Positions 1 to 12,568 of a stretch of 64,000 nt of DNA are shown in pieces. Source of the DNA: Luzula sylvatica (taxonomy: Eukaryota; Streptophyta; Magnoliopsida; Poales; Juncaceae). Location of the stretch: NCBI GenBank assembly GCA_946800325.1, contig OX326961.1:6674655-6738654 (forward strand). The letters run 5' to 3'. The stretch's first letter is position 1. Each line of letters opens with the position of its first letter. Under the pieces are notes generated by a model, which worked only from the letters and a program-made list of their open reading frames with translations, was not told where the DNA came from and ran no database searches. Both the position numbers and the translations under genes were made by a program.

Positions 1-555
1 AAGAGGTCACCTTTTCGTTTTTTGTTTGACTGGTAATTGAATATATATTCTTTAATAAAACACAAAATATTAGATTAGCACAAATACATGAATTTTTCAA
101 TAATCATTGATTAGGGTTGGCAACGAGTTTAGATTTAATTTAAAAGTAGTGATATTTTGTTATGATAAAAAAATGTAAATGTGGTAGTTGATCTAAAAAT
201 CTATTAAAACAAAAGTAATATATTTGTCATTAAATATATTTATTTTGTTAATAAACATAGTGTCCATGTCTTTATAACGTATCACATTTTTCTATAATTA
301 AGACATCATCATTATTTAGGTTCACCTTTTTTACAATTAATTATTTATATTTATATATGTACATGTCAATTCCTCAAATTATTTAATTAATTACAAATGT
401 ATGATAATTAACAAGACAATATAAACATGGAGATAATATTAATGATATATGATCTTATATTGTAAAAAATTATATTTTATTTTAACAACTAGTTTTTGTT
501 AACAATGTATGAACATAAAAATATGATGCTAATAAATTAACGATAATTTTAATAT
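1..555. other. AT-rich intergenic DNA, no gene seen
   Basis: Very AT-rich sequence without a convincing open frame, splice-bounded exon or transposon end. Confidence 0.6.
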
Positions 556-559
556 TTAC

Positions 560-1052
560 CTGTGTGTGTTGTCCGAATACGCCGATACGTAATGGATATG
601 ACGATACGATATTAAACATATTTTTGTATTACTTTATTAATTTAAAATCACTATAAATATTTTTAAATTAAAGTTACTAAATAGTATTTCTTACCAAATT
701 AACAATGAATGAGTGAACATCAAAACTAGATAAATTGTACTGTTAGACCAAATACATAGTATTACTCATTATATTGTGATTTAATAAAATGTATATTTTT
801 AGGGAATAATGTAGAATTTCAGCCATTCATGCAAAATTAGATAATTACGTTCTATGATTTTAATAAATTATTTAAAAATATATATAAATGTAATTAGAAT
901 TTTATCATTTGTAATATCTTAATATTTTTTTGAATTATTTTATTTAATTCAAGACAATAGTTTATATAATATTCTTAAAAAATTGGATACGTATCCGGCG
1001 AGTATCGGTTTCCGATACGGCTTGATTTTTGAAGTATCGGCGTAACACAATA
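560..1052. mobile_element. possible degraded hAT-like element with GATACG-type ends
   Basis: The left side (about 562-610) reads TGTTGTCCGAATACGCCGAT and the right side (about 985-1050) contains a loosely inverted version with several GATACGG/CGTATC words. This resembles plant hAT MITE ends. The ends are degenerate and I could not find an 8-bp target duplication, so the call is tentative. Confidence 0.35.
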
Positions 1053-1220
1053 CATTATACATATATTGTCCATATGTCGTTATAATGTATTTCTATAATT
1101 AATACATGTCGGTTTCCGAGATGGCTTGATTTTCGAAGTATATGCGTAGCTTAGTACATTACACATATATTGTCCATGACTCCATATGTCGTTCTAATGT
1201 ATTTCTATAATTTATACATG
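1004..1220. repeat. diverged tandem duplication of about 105-112 bp
   Basis: The block from CGGTTTCCGATACGGCTTGA (1004) to about 1108 is repeated at 1109-1220 as CGGTTTCCGAGATGGCTTGA, followed by the same words (ATATTGTCCAT, ATGTCGTT, GTATTTCTATAATT). Substitutions and a short insertion separate the copies, so the duplication is not recent. Confidence 0.65.
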
Positions 1221-3940
1221 TATTTTCTATATTTATACATGCATTCGATATTTTTTGTAATTAATTCATTACCATTATTTTATACATGTATCACATTGTT
1301 CTATAATTAACAACTTTGAATTTTTTATTTGAATGTTTACTTGGCTTTTGTGCATATACTGTTTACTTATTCACATATTATTTGTGTTTTGATTTTCTTT
1401 TTCTACTTTACCAATATCATCGAACCATCACAAGCCATGTCATGCTATCTTTTGTTTAATCATATGAGCACATGATGTTGATCCAACGATTGATCAGATG
1501 AGATATTATTCAAATCAATTAATAGATCAAATGGGACATTATTTAAATCAACTAAATAGCAGCAAACAATTTGAGCGAGTTTCAACTGGTACCATACATA
1601 TTACATACCAAATAAAATTGAGTTGAATTTTGATGTCGATTTACCTAGCGTACAGCATTTCATTCTTGTTGTCAAAAAGAACTTGAAAGAAAAAATAATA
1701 TCAAGATCAAAATCTTAATTAAAGCAACAGAAAAGTTATTGGATATTTGCAAAATAACCCTGGATTATTAAATATTTACAAAACAAATCCCTCATTGCCA
1801 AAAATTTGTAGAACTTTTCCACTACATTTAGCTTTCCAAATTCCACCGCAACACACTTGCGTTTCTGCCTTTCGATGCCAGAAACCCTGTCTTGCTTGGA
1901 ATTTGCAAGACGCGCCCTTTCATTACTACATAATTACAATTAAATCCCTACATTACTAAACAAATACGCAAAACAACCCTTGCATTGTTGAAAGAAGCGA
2001 GGATAATTACCTATAATTTCTGTGTAATGAACTCTTAAATTCGTTCAATTTGTCACGTACCCGTGTCATGCAGTCCTGTACAACTAGAATGTAGAATGGA
2101 CAATTATGGCCATCCTTGTATACCCCAACTACAAGTCTACAACAAAGAATATGAGCAAAAAAGACCCTGCAATCTGTAATTTTGCATATCAGCCCCAACA
2201 ATTAAAAATTCAAAACGTCAATTAATGTTTAGATAGATTATCAAATTATATGCACCTTACCAGTTTTCTCGACCAGCAAAATACCCCTGGAATGTGGTTT
2301 AATTGCAAATTATCCCTTGAATTACTAACAAATTGCATACAAGCCCTTAAAATAGTATGAAATCTGCAAAACAAACCGAAACCACATGTAGTGCAAAATG
2401 CCCCTGTAATTTTGTTTAATATTAAAAAATACAGTGTCATATTAAATAATTCATGTTTGCTTAATGTTATTCCCCCACATTTGCAAATCAACCGTACATT
2501 TTTGTAATTTTGCATATCTTGTAAGGGTATATATGAAAAATCGGCTAACTTAAGTATAGGTGAAACTCAGAATAAACGAATTGAATAGCTCTGCATTTGG
2601 ACAAAACAATTGCAAACTCTTGTATCCAGACATTGAATTTTCTAACTTACGTATATGTTAAAATTTACAAAATAGCCATTCAATTGTGTTTTAAAGTTTT
2701 TTTTAATTTTGTTTTGCAAAAAATCATTCGAACTTTGCAATGTAACACCTGAACCTTGCAAACAGCCAGCGGAATGTGCTAACAGACCCTAATTTATTGC
2801 AAAATTGACCCCAATATTGTATTCATCAGCATATCATACTGACGAAAGCCTATTTTTTTTTTAAAAACTCAGAATTGGACACTTAACTTAATATTATCCC
2901 TGAATTATCCCCTATAACATGAAACCTAGTCATGCCTCAATTGCTGAACAACCATTCAATTAGGGAAACTGGTACAACTTTTTATCATATTCAAACAAAA
3001 TTCATCAACAGGTATATATTAAAGCTCTCAAAAGATCAACAAAGAAAAATAAATGAATTAGAATAGAAATTACTAACCAAGAAAATCGCCAATTTTGTGA
3101 AAAGGGGAGAAAGGCCCGAACAAATGAGAGGCTCGCCACGCCCAGTGAAGGATAAAGCCAATTTCGGAGAGAGAAGAATTGGCGGTAAGCAAAATATTTG
3201 GGAGGCGCCAAAATTTCACTAAATTTCACTAGGGATCGACGGCGGCACTTGTTATCTGCCGTAGATTGCGTGAGCCAGTCGCTTAGGTAAGGGCTGCGAC
3301 TGTGCGAGGGTTCTGTGAGATGGGAGGGTCTCGCGTGTGAGACGGGGATGAAAGTGGGAAGGCACGGATACACTGCAGCGTGAGTGGGTTCCTTTTGTTT
3401 TAGTATAGTAAATATCATGTATGGACTATATTGGGCTCTTGCCTGTATTTTTCTTGTTAATGATCCAGTATTGTGTGCATTTTACTTTTGTAATACATAT
3501 ACGAAGTATATTTTGACAGCATTTCTTTTTGCCGTGAATTTATTTCAATAACAGCATTACCTACAAAATGTCGTTATATAGTAGTATTGCTGATATTTAA
3601 GGCAAAATGCTGTCATTTCTAATATAATGACAGGATTAATCAGTTAATGCCATCTTTTATTCAAGCAATGACAGCATATAATCAAATGCCAAAAAAAAAG
3701 TGTCACCGTATACCAGTATTGTTGTAGTGGTCATAACAAATCTATCCATGGCACCTCTTTGAGATCGAATAAAAGATTCGCGCCTTTCTTTGTTTCTTGT
3801 TTTTTCATTTCCCGAAATAAAAATCCTTTTATTTCTCATGATTATACCTACAATTATAAAAAAATTATCATAAAAATTGCAACATATTCTCTTCATTAAA
3901 TCGAGAACAAAATTACTCGAAATTGCAGTCACAGAGAACA
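1221..3940. other. intergenic DNA with degenerate phrase repeats
   Basis: No gene is supported. From about 1740 to 2930 the DNA is built from recurring loose phrases such as TTTGCAAAACAA followed by CCCT and a short AT stretch, every 40-60 bases. Similar phrases recur elsewhere in the window (17.2, 23.5, 31.5, 42.2 and 59.4 kb). Open frames here are short and have no recognisable protein features. Confidence 0.5.
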
Positions 3941-4200
3941 ATCGAAACTGTTGCAAAATTACATTCAAAGAGAGCAAGCTGCAAGCATATACTCGAAAAT
4001 GCAAAAATTACTCGAAATTTCAGTCAGAGAGCAATCGGAACTGTTGCAAAATTACATTCAAAAAGAGCAAGCTGCAAGCATATACTCGAAAATGCAAAAA
4101 TTACTCGAAATTTCAGTCACAGAAAGCAATCGAATCTGTTGCAAAATTACAGCCACAGAGAGCATATCGAAGAGAGCAAGCATATCGAAACTGTTGCAAA
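3941..4200. repeat. tandem repeat, about 93-95 bp unit, 2 full and 1 partial copy
   Basis: Units begin ATCGAAACTGTTGCAAAATT at 3941, ATCGGAACTG at 4034 and ATCGAATCTG at 4129. The first two include the shared run GAGCAAGCTGCAAGCATATA. The repeat creates Cys/Lys-rich open frames that I do not consider genes. Confidence 0.75.
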
Positions 4201-5344
4201 TTACTCAAAATTACATAAATTACAGAAAATTGGCTTGAAATTGCAACATAAATTACAGAAATTCTCTTGTATTTATAATTTACAGAGTATATCGAAGAGA
4301 ATTTAAATAAATAACAAGAAATTGCATGATATATCTTTCAATTTTCAATTACATAATTTAAAGAAATTGCAACAAAAATTGATTCAACCAAACAGAAATT
4401 GAAGAGAAATTACACGAAATTGAAGAGCAATTTGAAGAGGAGAGTGCCGCACGCGGCGAAGATTGACGAAATTTCACGAAATTGACGAAAAACCCGACGA
4501 AAATCACTGCCGCTGCGAAAAAAATGACGAAGACAACAAGAGGAGCTGAAGCGTGTGAACTCGAAGAGAGAAGTAGTCTCCTGGGCTCCTGTCATGGTGG
4601 CCTCGCGTGCGTGCAGGTTGCCGGTCGCTTCAGCCGCGTCGCAGGTCGCTTCAGTCGCAGAGCACGGAAGTAGGGTTTCGGTTGCCTATTCTAGGGGCGT
4701 GCAGGATTGAGGTAATGGATCCGGATCCTTGCACAAGCGGGTCGGATTAGTAATAGGTATAACTGATTTATATGTAAAAAATGGAGGTCTATGACAAATG
4801 AAGGCCTGTGACCCGGGCCAACTGGGTCAAAGTCCAGGGCCGGACCTGTTCTTGTGCCAAGTCAATATTCTTTCCATATTGATTCAATACCAGCCCATTT
4901 GTTGAAGAGAACACAATATTTTATATTTTATATTGAAGAGAACACTATATTTATTATGACTAGTCAATATTCTTATGCCAAGTAATTTAACAAAATTAAT
5001 TGGCAGTGAAAAGAGCATTTTGTTTTGTATGAATATCTTCAAATGAAGGTTACTTGAATTGAATGAGATAATTGGGCCATAGAAGAAAATCGATTAGGCC
5101 CAAAAAAACAAATCACATTTTATGATGGCACTTAGGCCTAAAATCCCCCCAAAAGAAATAATAAAAGTAGGACCACTACTAGCAATTTCAAAAACATTAA
5201 AATGGCACTAAAAGAGGCCAAAATTCTAGATAAGTCGGTCGAACAAAAAATCATCCAATCATAATTGGATCTAGATTGCATTTCAACGATCCAATTATTA
5301 TGTGGTCTAAGCTCCCCTCTTTCTAATACTAGGACTTCTAAAGA
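4201..5344. other. intergenic DNA, no gene seen
   Basis: AT-rich up to about 4430, then a moderately GC-rich stretch (about 4440-4680) without a supported frame, then AT-rich sequence. Nothing further recognised. Confidence 0.5.
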
Positions 5345-5966
5345 TAAATAACTCTTCTTCTTTACTCTCACTCTCTGACAAAGTACCTACACCTCAACTT
5401 GCACCATATAGTGAAGAAAATGTAACTCATAATGACAATGCTTCCTCCTCATCTAATCTCATCTCTCTCAAACGTATTACTCCTACTCTTATCTTCCCTC
5501 TTACTAATTCTATCTCTCGTATAGATGGCTCCGAGGATGATAGTGATGAGGAGGAGGAAGATGGATACATTCATAAGGTCGACTATGGTGAAGATGATCT
5601 AGGATATGCCTAGTCTCTCCACGTTTTCTATAATTTCTCTTTTGATAGCTCTTTTCTTCAAGATGTATTTTACTTATGTTGTTTAAAGATCTTTCGATTT
5701 TAAATTGGAATGTAAGGGGGCTAGGCCTCAAAGACAAATGTTGTATCGTCAAAGACACAATTAGAGATGCTTCTTGTAATATTGTTTGTTTTCAAGAAAC
5801 TAAATGGCAAACTGCCAATATCTTTGATGCTAAAAGAATTTGCCCCGCTAATCTCTCAAACTTTCTCTTTAAGCTGTCCTTAGGTTCCCGTGGTGGAATC
5901 ATGACAATTTGGAATAACAAATTTGATCTAGTTGATCACTTTGTCTCCTCCTTTTCCTTTGTCTAA
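5345..5966 (+). mobile_element. truncated non-LTR (LINE, L1-type) retrotransposon
   Basis: Two adjacent frames match the ORF1/ORF2 junction of plant L1-type LINEs. The first, about 5345-5613, ends in an acidic DSDEEEED tail and a TAG stop. The second starts at the ATG at 5676 and has the opening of the LINE endonuclease domain. The endonuclease frame stops at 5966 and no reverse transcriptase follows. This is unusual for a LINE, since ordinary 5' truncation would lose this end and keep the 3' end, so a later deletion or recombination removed the rest. No poly(A) tail or target duplication was found. Confidence 0.7.
5676..5966 (+). pseudogene. LINE ORF2 fragment, endonuclease N-terminus
   Basis: This 96-residue frame begins with a stretch containing LNWNVRGLG, followed at residues 37-43 by VCFQETK and later by a GGIMTIWN-like segment. 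These are the first conserved blocks of the apurinic-like (EEP family) endonuclease that nicks target DNA in L1-type LINEs. The asparagine of LNWNVRG and the glutamate of QETK would be catalytic or metal-binding residues in an intact enzyme. About 130 further endonuclease residues, the reverse transcriptase and the C-terminal zinc knuckle are missing, so the product cannot function. The ATG at 5676 lies shortly after the upstream ORF1 stop at 5613, which is the usual LINE arrangement. Confidence 0.75.
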
Positions 5967-7219
5967 CTTTGCCCTAACCTTGTATCGAAACAAGTATAAT
6001 TTTTACTTTTAAACAAAGACATCGCATATGAACGAACCTCGATCGAACGGTGGATATTCACCGATAAACACCAAACTTGTCCGGTAGCCAATCAATCTCT
6101 CAAAGATCCAGATCTTATCACTCCAAAGTCCAAACCATACTCTTCGCCGTTTAATCCAAATCTGGTGCGTCGATCATGAATCCGACGGCATAGAACGTTT
6201 TCCTACTCCTAAAGCCCCCATAACTCAATCTCAAATTGTTTCTATACTGGAGGAGGCCAAAAAAACGCAAAATATGGTAATTGCTCTGAGAAAAAAAGTT
6301 TGGTTTGAGTGGGGTTTTTTGGAGTTTGTAAAAGGATAGGGAATTTTTTTTTTAACTTTCTCAATTTATGTTCTATTGATGATGTCGTATTTTATCATTT
6401 AACAATAAATATAATGTTAAATTAACAAATGAGTGAATGAATCGGATTTAATATATGAAGATATGTTAAATAAGTAAGTGTTAAAAATATATATGGTAAA
6501 TGAATAAATAAATCCAGTTTAATATATAAAAAAATTATAATTTCATGCATATTTGTAAATTATTAAAAAAAAAATCATTTCTTAACTTTTTGAGTATGTT
6601 CATATAAATATACCCCAAATACATTCTGGATTTAGAACAATTATAAATATTTCTATCAAGATTAAATTAATAGATACCTATTACTATTAGTCATTACATT
6701 AGTTATTAGATGACTCATGTTTTATTGTTGGGTCAAAATTAAAGTAAAATAATAAGTATAGTTTGAATAATTTGGTCATTACATTAGTTATTAATAATTA
6801 TATGACTCGTGTCATTAATGAATAACCCTCAACCCTATTAGTCATTACATTAGTTATTAAACGACTCAAGTTTTATTGTTTGAAAATACCTATTAAACAC
6901 ATGCAATAAACTAAAATAATATAACATGTTTTGTTTTATCACTACTTTTTTTAAATACTACAATTTATCCTGACTCCGCTTTGAACTCCATTATGCACAA
7001 TTGATAGCGTAATTTATCAATAAAATGATTCAAATTAACCTTTTAAAACATAATAATAACTTGGAAAATTTAGGAATATTTATAGTAATTATTTTGTAAC
7101 GAGAAATCTTTTGAATTTTTATGTCACATGAATTAACATTAATATTATATTTTCTATTTAGGTGAACTCGTATGACATGATATATCATATTTAGAGTGTC
7201 AAATGGATGCCACATGAAT
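5967..7219. other. AT-rich intergenic DNA
   Basis: A short stretch (about 6130-6340) could be coding-like in one plus-strand frame but matches nothing I recognise. The rest is AT-rich. The phrase GTCATTACATTAGTTATTA recurs near 6690, 6775 and 6840, which suggests local duplication. Confidence 0.45.
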
Positions 7220-7845
7220 TGTTTCTTCTAAATCCGAATCTGACTCCGACCCGAATCGAAAAATGTTGAAAAATCAATGACCCGAATTTGAAACCGAACC
7301 GAAATTGAATTACCCAAATCCGAAATCGACCCGAAACCGAAATCAATCTGAAACCGAATAATCCAAACCCGAAATTGAATGACCCGAAACCCGAACGATC
7401 CGAAACTCGAATTAAATCGAAATCCGAATGACCGGAAACTCATGATCCGAATGACCTCAAACTCACGACTCGAATGATCCGAAAATTAAAATATTATTAT
7501 TAAAATCAATATAATATTGCTAAAATATTTTGGAATCAATAAAATAAATCTCGAATTACCCGAAAATTAAAATAGCCAAGACCTAAATGCTCCGAAAACT
7601 GAAATGATTCGGAACCGAATGATCCGAAAACCGAAACGACCCGAAGCCGAATGATCCGAAAATCGAAACGATTCGGAACCAAATGATCCGAAAACCGAAA
7701 CGATCTGAACCCGAACCTGAACAATCTGAAAATCCAAACGATCCGCGGCCGGAATGATCCGGTGACTTGAATGACCCGCAAACCAAAACGATCCGAACCC
7801 GAAATGATCCGACTCGAACCCGACCCGACCGATTATCCTTTAGGT
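7220..7845. repeat. degenerate short tandem repeat of GACCCGAA/CCGAAAAC words
   Basis: Dozens of variants of GATCCGAAAACCGAAACGA-like words run head to tail, ending in CCCGACCCGACC near 7825. Such arrays are typical of the subterminal parts of some plant hAT elements, but no terminal inverted repeat or target duplication was found. The Phe/Arg/Ser-rich minus-strand frames across it (for example 7228-7443 and 7536-7786) are products of the repeat. Confidence 0.6.
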
Positions 7846-10800
7846 GGAGCTCTCGCTACTTGATTCTCCAGCTATGTTCGATGATCTTCTTCTCCTTTGT
7901 TGAACGAGCTGAATATGTTTTTATGTGAATGTTGGCAAGTTTTTATGTTGTTATTTTGTTTCGTAATTTCTCTTAGTATTTATTACCGAGTTGAATGTGT
8001 TTTGCGAAATAGTCTGAAATTGGTGTTTGAAATTTTCTTTGGCTTATTGTGCCTCTCGACATGATTACATAGGATAATTAGATTTGTAGATGGCTGATGT
8101 ACTCGTAAAATTAGTGTCGTTTTAAAATGATTAATATGTGTTTCTAATTTACGAGTATCAAAATTATATTTATAATTTCCTAAACTTGAATGATTTTTGA
8201 AATAGTAAAAGAGCAAGTAAAGGGTTATCGTTCGCAAGGAGATGTGGTCTCGATTCAAATTAATATTTTCAATATAGATTTTTCACAATGAAATTAATTC
8301 GCAAGCAAGTTATAATGATGTATCGATTATAATATTTGGATGTTCAAGGAATATGTTTCAAGAAATAAAAAGAAAGTATGTTGATGCGAGAAAGGTGGCA
8401 AAACAAGATCCAAAAAGGAAAAGAGAAAAGAAAAGATCGAATAAAAATCAAGAAAACAAAATAAAAAATGGAGAAACCAAATTTCCTTTCCCTCGATGTG
8501 AAACTTGGGGAAATCGATATCTCAATTAATTGAGTATCTAGAAATCTCTCAATCAAAATCGAATGCAAGGGTAATTAATCAATTATAGACCAATTGATAA
8601 TTACAAAATTCAAGAATGAAAAAATAGTTATTCAAGTATTTATAAACCAAATACTCAAATTATTCAAGATTCGACTCAAGAAAACCTTACCCAAATCAAT
8701 TGAGTAATATGAACCATTACTAATTGATTAGAGTATTAAAACAACGAGGTGTTAATTAGGGCAAATAATTATATATCAATTAAATTCCCCAATTAATATT
8801 TAATTCATGAACACAATTGTTTTAATAACAAAAGATTATTTGAACAATAAACACGATTTCTAGATTCATCAAATCCCCCAAATGAAATCACTCCCTTTTC
8901 ATGATCAAGAATTCAACAAATTTTATCAAGAAAAGTCGTAGAATTATACCCATGTAAGTTTTATACCAACTCACTTTAATTTGAAGTTATTCAATCAATA
9001 ATTCCTTGGGTACAACTTTCAACCCTCTTTATCAAAACTCCCACTAAAATCCCCCAAAAACCAGAAATAGAAGTTCCGTCCCTTTAAAAACCGAGAAAGT
9101 AAATTTTACTGTTCAAAAACCGAGAATTAAACTTCCAAAATATAAATCATGGCTTTGGAAAATCAAGATATAAAATCCCGTGAACCAATTCCGAGATCTG
9201 TCAGCTCAATAGTCGGGAATCAAGGTCCCATGAGTTTGTTTACTAGCTTCCTTCAGATCCGAGAACTCGACTTCGTCTCTTTCGTTAATATCAGTAATCA
9301 AAACGAAAATTCAAAACAAAAACGATCGAGAGAAAAAATCTTGTTGGTTGCGAATGGAGATCGTAACAACAAGTTTGCATCAGAGAGCGAGAGCTTGATC
9401 AATGATTGAATCAATCTCTCGTCTCCCTCAGGTCAGAAACAAGATCCAAATCAACCCAAAAGAAAATCGAAAACTCAACTCAAATAACAAGAATTATATT
9501 AACGAATTCGATTACAAAGTACTTCTAAACAATAAACTAGTTCTCACAACTCGTAATAAACCACGAATCAACAAGAACAATCAACCTATATAATCAGACC
9601 TTAACCAGGTCCACTGATCAAGAAGAGTGAAGCAAAATTGAGTTGTCTGGAGCTTTTCTGAGAGTTTGGAAGTGAATTTAAAGCTTAAACGAGAGTGGAA
9701 ACACATCGAGGGAGCTTGGTCATCAATGGTGGAATGTGGATATGGGTCTGGAGAGGGAATTGGGAAGAGGGGTGGAGCTGGAACGAGGTGGTGATTGAAA
9801 GAGAAGGAGAAAGAGCCGTGAGGCCCCAGAGTTGGGCACGAGAATGGGTTATGAAGAAGATGAGCTCACTGGGTCTTTTTATAAGCTCGAATCACTGGCT
9901 CCTCCAGTGAATTGCTCGAATTGGCGAAGAGGAGAGGCTTCTAGGGGTCCCACGACGGTTTAGGAGCAGAGAGAGAGGGCCCCAGGTCATCGAATGAAGC
10001 TTCTGGCGCGTAACGGATCGCTATTGCAGAGATTCTACGCAAATGAAGAAGACGAAGACCCCTCCAGTAGATTCTACGTAAATAATTTCAGGACATATTT
10101 TCTTCAGTAATTTCTTTATGAATTTGATACTGGAGGCTTCCAGTTAGGATGAAAAGGAGAGGATATCGAGTTTGTTATGTCTCGTTCTGATTGGTCGAAT
10201 TCTTTTGATTCTGATTGGCTGTGGTTTTCTTGGACCGGAGATCTCCTGTGAATTTCTTGTGTGGTTGATCGTGTATTGAAAAGGGTTAGAGAGAGGTTGA
10301 GAGCTCATCAGCGTGGTCCACACAGTCCATTCGTCACAAAAGATCAGCCGCAAAATAAGGGGTACAGTCTGCATCTATTCGTGTAGTGACTCAACTCTGA
10401 CCCTGTGTGGACTTTGGTGTGACGAGCTGCTGACAAGGGTCTCCAGGATCTGGTGAGGGATTCTCGGTGTAGCCTTTGGTGCAGTGGGTTGGTTTTCAAT
10501 TGATCTCTGATCCGTTTTACAAAATCTGTTGTAACTTCTTCCTCCTTCCTCCAAATTACATGATCTTCGTATCGAAATCGCTCGTCTCGATGAGACGAAC
10601 GCAACCGTGAGTTTGGATTTGGCAAATGTGGTCTTTTTAACCTGAAATAACACAAAAACCTTCATTAAAGTAATTTCATCATGAAATGTTTAATACAAAG
10701 ATTATAGCATCATTTTGTGTTTATATATTATTTAATTTCCTTGTTTTAATACTAAAATATGTGTCAAAATACGCTCATATCAATGGCTTGTATACTATTA

Positions 10801-10990
10801 TTTGCATTTAAATTTATTTTTTTGTGGTTCTTTTCTTTCATTTCTCCTATAAAACATGCTATATTTGTTGTAAATTTTGTAAGTAAACTCGGAAAGCAAT
10901 GAAAATATGAGAGAATAACTCTCTCATTTAAAATAAAAATAAAAATAAAAATAAAACGCCAGATAACAAAATAAAAACATCATAAATTAA
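7846..10990. other. intergenic DNA, no supported gene
   Basis: AT-rich sequence with scattered small frames. The longest (9149-9409 plus, 10344-10665 minus) have no motif, splice context or family resemblance. The phrase CAAAATACGCTCATATCAAT near 10770 is a word I associate with plant LTR-retrotransposon DNA, so old retroelement sequence may underlie part of this block, but no LTR pair was found. Confidence 0.45.
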
Positions 10991-12052
10991 TTCTACTATA
11001 ATATTTTACAAACACTTTGTTGCATTCTCGTGATGCCACGTCATTTTTTTACTCCGGATTTCAAAAACACGCTCAACTATAATATAATTTTTTTTTACGT
11101 GCCATCTTCACGCCTTTGTTATTCATCTCTTTTCTTTCTTCACGGCTCATCTTCACACCTCTTTTCTTTTCTTCACCTCTCTTCCACCAATTCTTTCGAG
11201 AGAAAACTCTGGCTGCCAAATCCCCCTTCGTCTCTCTCTCCACCGCGCACGCTACGTGAAAATAAAGATGTACCGCGACGCAGCAACGGGCGACAGATCT
11301 AGGGTTCCATCGACGACGTCGGAAATTTCAGCCATTTTTTTAAGGTTAATTTTTTCCTCATTCTCTATATTTCGGATCCTGTGACGAGTTTTGTCCTCAA
11401 CTTGATCTACCTCCGAAAATAGCAAATCTTTCAGTGTCTACACGAGGTTTTGCCTTGCGGTTCTTGATGAATTCATGCTTACTGAATTTCCTACAAAAGA
11501 GGTGCTTTGTTCTTACTAATTTTACTAATTGATGTGATTTTTTTTATGAACAATCCATGTTGAGCGGTTGGTTATAGTATTTATATCCGGGTCTATTTGA
11601 CAATTTCTGTTATTCCCTCTCAGATGCTAATCATGTTTGGTTTCTACTTTTTCCTTTTTTTGTTTGATTGTTATGATTTTTTACTTTAATTGAGTTTGTA
11701 TGAGGTGAAACTAGGTTTCTTTTATTTATTCTTTTATGAAAGTTAAAGTGATTTTTTATTTTTACAGGATTTTGCTTGTACAAATTGATGAATTTGGGGG
11801 TAATTTGATCTGATTCAAATATGGATAAGAGTAAAAATCAGACTGATCTCCTTGCTGCCGGTTGAAAAAAGGTTTCTATACTTTTCTCGAAATTTCACCT
11901 TCTTTGCACATAATTTTATTTTTTGATTCATTGATTATACTATTGGTGAACTTGATTTTTGAATATGTCAATGTATTAATCATAGGGTTATAGACATTAA
12001 AGGTGCGTCCTTTATGCAAATTTTCTGTCATTTTATTTTATTTTTTGAATTG

Positions 12053-12425
12053 CTCAGGGACTTTTATACAAAAATGCTGAATAGTGCTGATTTTTAGCGA
12101 GACGATTATGAGGCTTTATTATGTGAATTGTGAGGAGTACAAGGTGTGTGTTGCATAATTTGCACCCCAAGCATGAAGCATTTCTCAGGGACCTTTATGA
12201 AAAAGTAATGAATTTTAGCGAGCCTATTATGAGGGCTTTATTTTGTGAACTACGAGGAGTACAAGGTGTCTTTTGCAAAATTTGCATCCCAAGCACGAAG
12301 CATTGCTGAGGGACTTTTATGCAAAAGTGTTGGATAGTGCTGATTTTTAGCGAGCCGATTATGAGGGCTTTATTTTGTGAATTACGAGGAGTAGAAGATG
12401 TGTTTTGCATAATTTGCATTCACAT
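12053..12425 (+). repeat. about 122-131 bp tandem repeat x3 in Helitron 1, with a fourth copy near its 3' end
   Basis: Units start near 12053, 12184 and 12306 with (T)CAGGGAC.TTTTAT and share TTTTAGCGAG, a TATGAGG.CTTTATT block and GTGAGGAGTACAAGGTGTG. A related copy lies at about 13961-14092, just inside the 3' hairpin. The distribution suggests that the Helitron's own 3' sequence was amplified internally. Confidence 0.75.
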
Positions 12426-12568
12426 TTATGAATATATTTGTATAAAATTTTGTTGTGCGAATGAATAAGAGGATAATTACTTTTTTTCCCTGTCTAAGTA
12501 TCAAAATAATATGGAGGGATTATTGAATTTAATTATGTTGAATTTTAATTAAAATCTATTTTATGTAG

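Noticed and set aside
3877..4306. Three overlapping plus-strand frames with repeated Cys/Lys segments
   Set aside because: The internal repetition follows the 93-bp tandem repeat, and all three frames are open together.
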